Part shown: positions 6,312-7,923 of the stretch, piece by piece | Position numbering within the stretch: position 1 is the stretch's first letter | Layout of the letters: each line of letters starts with the position of its first letter | NCBI GenBank assembly: GCA_934636435.1 | Contig: CAKUAQ010000068.1 | Location: 1-7,923, forward strand | Source of the DNA: an uncultured Eubacteriales bacterium | Lineage (GTDB): Bacteria > Bacillota > Clostridia > Oscillospirales > Acutalibacteraceae | Length of the DNA stretch: 7,923 nt | Direction: 5' to 3' | The notes under the pieces: generated by a model | Told to the model about the DNA's origin: nothing | Database searches by the model: none | Seen by the model: only the letters and a program-made list of their open reading frames with translations | Translations under genes and position numbers: made by a program

Positions 6312-7923
6312 ATGTTGAAGAAAACCCAATCTGTCGTATGCCTGCTGTTGGCGGTGAGTATGCTGGCTGCACTGACCGGCTGTGGGCATACCGACACCAC
6401 GTCAGAACCATCGGATGTGATCATCGGCTCCGAGATCATCGGAACCAGCGACATCCCGAATACGGGCAGCGGTGGAGACGGGGAGACCCCCAGCGATTCT
6501 CCCATCAATCAGAGCAGCAGTAAGTCCGAGGTGGTGAATAACTGCTATAAGACAGGCTATCCGATCGCGAAAACTCCGGTGACATTTAAGATTATGGCGG
6601 TGGACTATTCCAACGGCACCGACTATAACAAGATGGCGTTCACCAAGTTTATCGAAAAGCGTTTCAACACCAAACTGGAGTTCCAGATGATCTCCAATGC
6701 TGCGACGAACGAGAGTGTTTCGCTGGCGCTGGCCAGCGGCAATATGCCGGATATGTTCTGGGGCACCGGTCTGCTCAACAGCTCGACGGTAACTCGGTAT
6801 GGCGGCGAGGGACGGCTGCTGAAGCTCAACAATTACTTCGCCGACTATGCGCCGAACATCACGAAAATGCTGAATGAACATAAGGATGTCAAGTATCTGG
6901 CGACGGAGGACGACGGAAACATCTATAAGATCCCGTTCTATCGTGAGGACAATAACCTGTGGGACGAGAGACTGTACATCAACAAGACCTGGCTCACAAA
7001 GCTCGGTCTCAGTATGCCTAAGACAACGGACGATCTTCTCAAGGTTCTGCGGGCATTCAAGAATAATGACCCGAACGGCAATGGGAAAAAGGACGAGATC
7101 CCGCTGGTTTTTGTCGGCGACGTGCCGAAGGGCTGGTACGGTATGTTCGGGGCTTCGACCTATAATTTCTACACTGCCGACGCTAACGGAAAGCTTTCAT
7201 ATGTACCCACTTCGACCCAGTATAAGAATGCGATCAGCTTTGCGGCTTCTCTGTATTCCGAGGGGCTACTCTTCAACACGGAAATGCGGAACGTGACAGC
7301 GGCAAAGGTCAAATCTATGATCGACGGATCTACGCCCACGGTGGGTATCGTGAATGCCTCCAGCTATTCCACCATCATGAGTGCCAAAACCTTCCTGAAC
7401 GATTACACCATTATGCCCATCGTGGACGGCACCGGCAACGGCACCGCTACCTGGAGCTATATGGACGTGGAGCAGCTTTGGCCCAACTGGGGTCTGATTA
7501 CCTCCGCCTGCAAGTATCCGGAGATCGCCGTGCGGCTGGTAGACTATTTCTATTCCACCGAGGGAGCGGTCGTGGCGGAATACGGTCCCTTTGGCGAAAA
7601 AATGTATTGGAAGTATGATTCCAACGGCAAGCCGGTGCTCAATAACAATGGCGTGAGTTATCAAAAGCTGTCCCCTTGGCATGCCATCCCCCGCTATCGC
7701 AGCCAGGCGGTGCTGAATTTCTTCACCAACGATGCGACGGCTAAAGACGCGGACGTGGCGAAAGCCAACAAGGTTGAGTCGGCGCTGCTCAAAGAAATTT
7801 ACGGCAAACTGAAGATCAACAAAACCTACAACTACCGGTATACGCAGGCAGAGGAAACGGAAAGCAACAAGGTGATTTCCAGCTCGCTGGGAAGCACTAT
7901 GAACGTTTGGCGTTTCCAGTTTG
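6312..7923 (+). CDS. Extracellular sugar-binding lipoprotein of the ABC importer (family 1 solute-binding protein), partial at 3' end
   Basis: The frame stays open for 537 codons to the window edge; the stop lies just outside or further on. Residues 1-23 are a lipoprotein signal (KK, hydrophobic core) ending in lipobox LTGC with Cys24 as the lipid anchor. Residues 25-72 form a flexible spacer rich in Ser, Gly, Asp and Pro. The binding fold starts near 88 (VTFKIMAVDY). Family features include SLALASGNMPDMFW (137-150), IYKIPF (204-209), LYINKTWLTKLGL (221-233) followed by PKTTDDLLKVLRAFK, and YPEIAVRLVDYFYSTEGAVV (402-421) followed by YGPFGE. NNDPNGNGKKDEIPL (251-265) is a D-x-N-x-N-G-x-x-D-E loop, a calcium-binding-like element seen in LplA/YtcQ-type proteins of Bacillota. 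It should deliver sugar to the permeases just upstream. About 540-560 residues is usual for this type, so little is probably missing. Confidence 0.93.
   Translation, partial: MLKKTQSVVCLLLAVSMLAALTGCGHTDTTSEPSDVIIGSEIIGTSDIPNTGSGGDGETPSDSPINQSSSKSEVVNNCYKTGYPIAKTPVTFKIMAVDYSNGTDYNKMAFTKFIEKRFNTKLEFQMISNAATNESVSLALASGNMPDMFWGTGLLNSSTVTRYGGEGRLLKLNNYFADYAPNITKMLNEHKDVKYLATEDDGNIYKIPFYREDNNLWDERLYINKTWLTKLGLSMPKTTDDLLKVLRAFKNNDPNGNGKKDEIPLVFVGDVPKGWYGMFGASTYNFYTADANGKLSYVPTSTQYKNAISFAASLYSEGLLFNTEMRNVTAAKVKSMIDGSTPTVGIVNASSYSTIMSAKTFLNDYTIMPIVDGTGNGTATWSYMDVEQLWPNWGLITSACKYPEIAVRLVDYFYSTEGAVVAEYGPFGEKMYWKYDSNGKPVLNNNGVSYQKLSPWHAIPRYRSQAVLNFFTNDATAKDADVAKANKVESALLKEIYGKLKINKTYNYRYTQAEETESNKVISSSLGSTMNVWRFQF

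Noticed and set aside
6307..6318. ATG just upstream of the lipoprotein start
   Set aside because: It is out of frame, only 3 bases from the Shine-Dalgarno, and ends after three codons, so it is unlikely to be used.

Overview
The window reads as one plus-strand operon segment from a Gram-positive bacterium of the Bacillota, most likely a moderately GC-rich member of the Clostridia. The pointers are strong AGGAGG-type Shine-Dalgarno sites before most genes, a lipobox solute-binding protein with relatives in Paenibacillus and Clostridia, MalFG-type permeases with no ATPase beside them, and a DUF5696-type secreted protein. GC content looks slightly above 50% by eye. The genus cannot be named from the sequence alone.

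Layout, all on the plus strand: (1) the last 65 codons of a MalG-type sugar ABC permease, 2-199; (2) a secreted, membrane-anchored NHL beta-propeller plus TPR-like protein, 227-1648; (3) a five-helix Yip1-family membrane protein overlapping it by 4 bases, 1645-2262; (4) a secreted DUF5696-family protein that looks like a glycoside hydrolase, 2273-4459; (5) a MalF/UgpA-type permease, 4464-5336; (6) a MalG/UgpE-type permease, 5354-6280; (7) a lipoprotein sugar-binding protein, 6312 to beyond the window end. Gaps between genes run from a 4-base overlap to 31 bases. No stretch over 300 bases lacks a gene, and I see no internal terminator, RNA gene, mobile element, CRISPR array or long repeat.

How the genes may work together: permeases 5 and 6 and lipoprotein 7 make up a nearly complete CUT1 carbohydrate importer that lacks only its ATPase. 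In Bacillota this subunit is often a shared MsmX-type protein encoded elsewhere. The permease tail at 2-199 belongs to a different, upstream importer, so two transporter sets appear to flank the propeller / Yip1 / DUF5696 trio. An attractive reading (inference) is that the secreted DUF5696 protein cuts or binds a carbohydrate outside the cell, the anchored propeller and Yip1 protein form a surface or membrane accessory module, and the two importers take up the products. The trio is the least understood part and the best candidate for an undescribed system.
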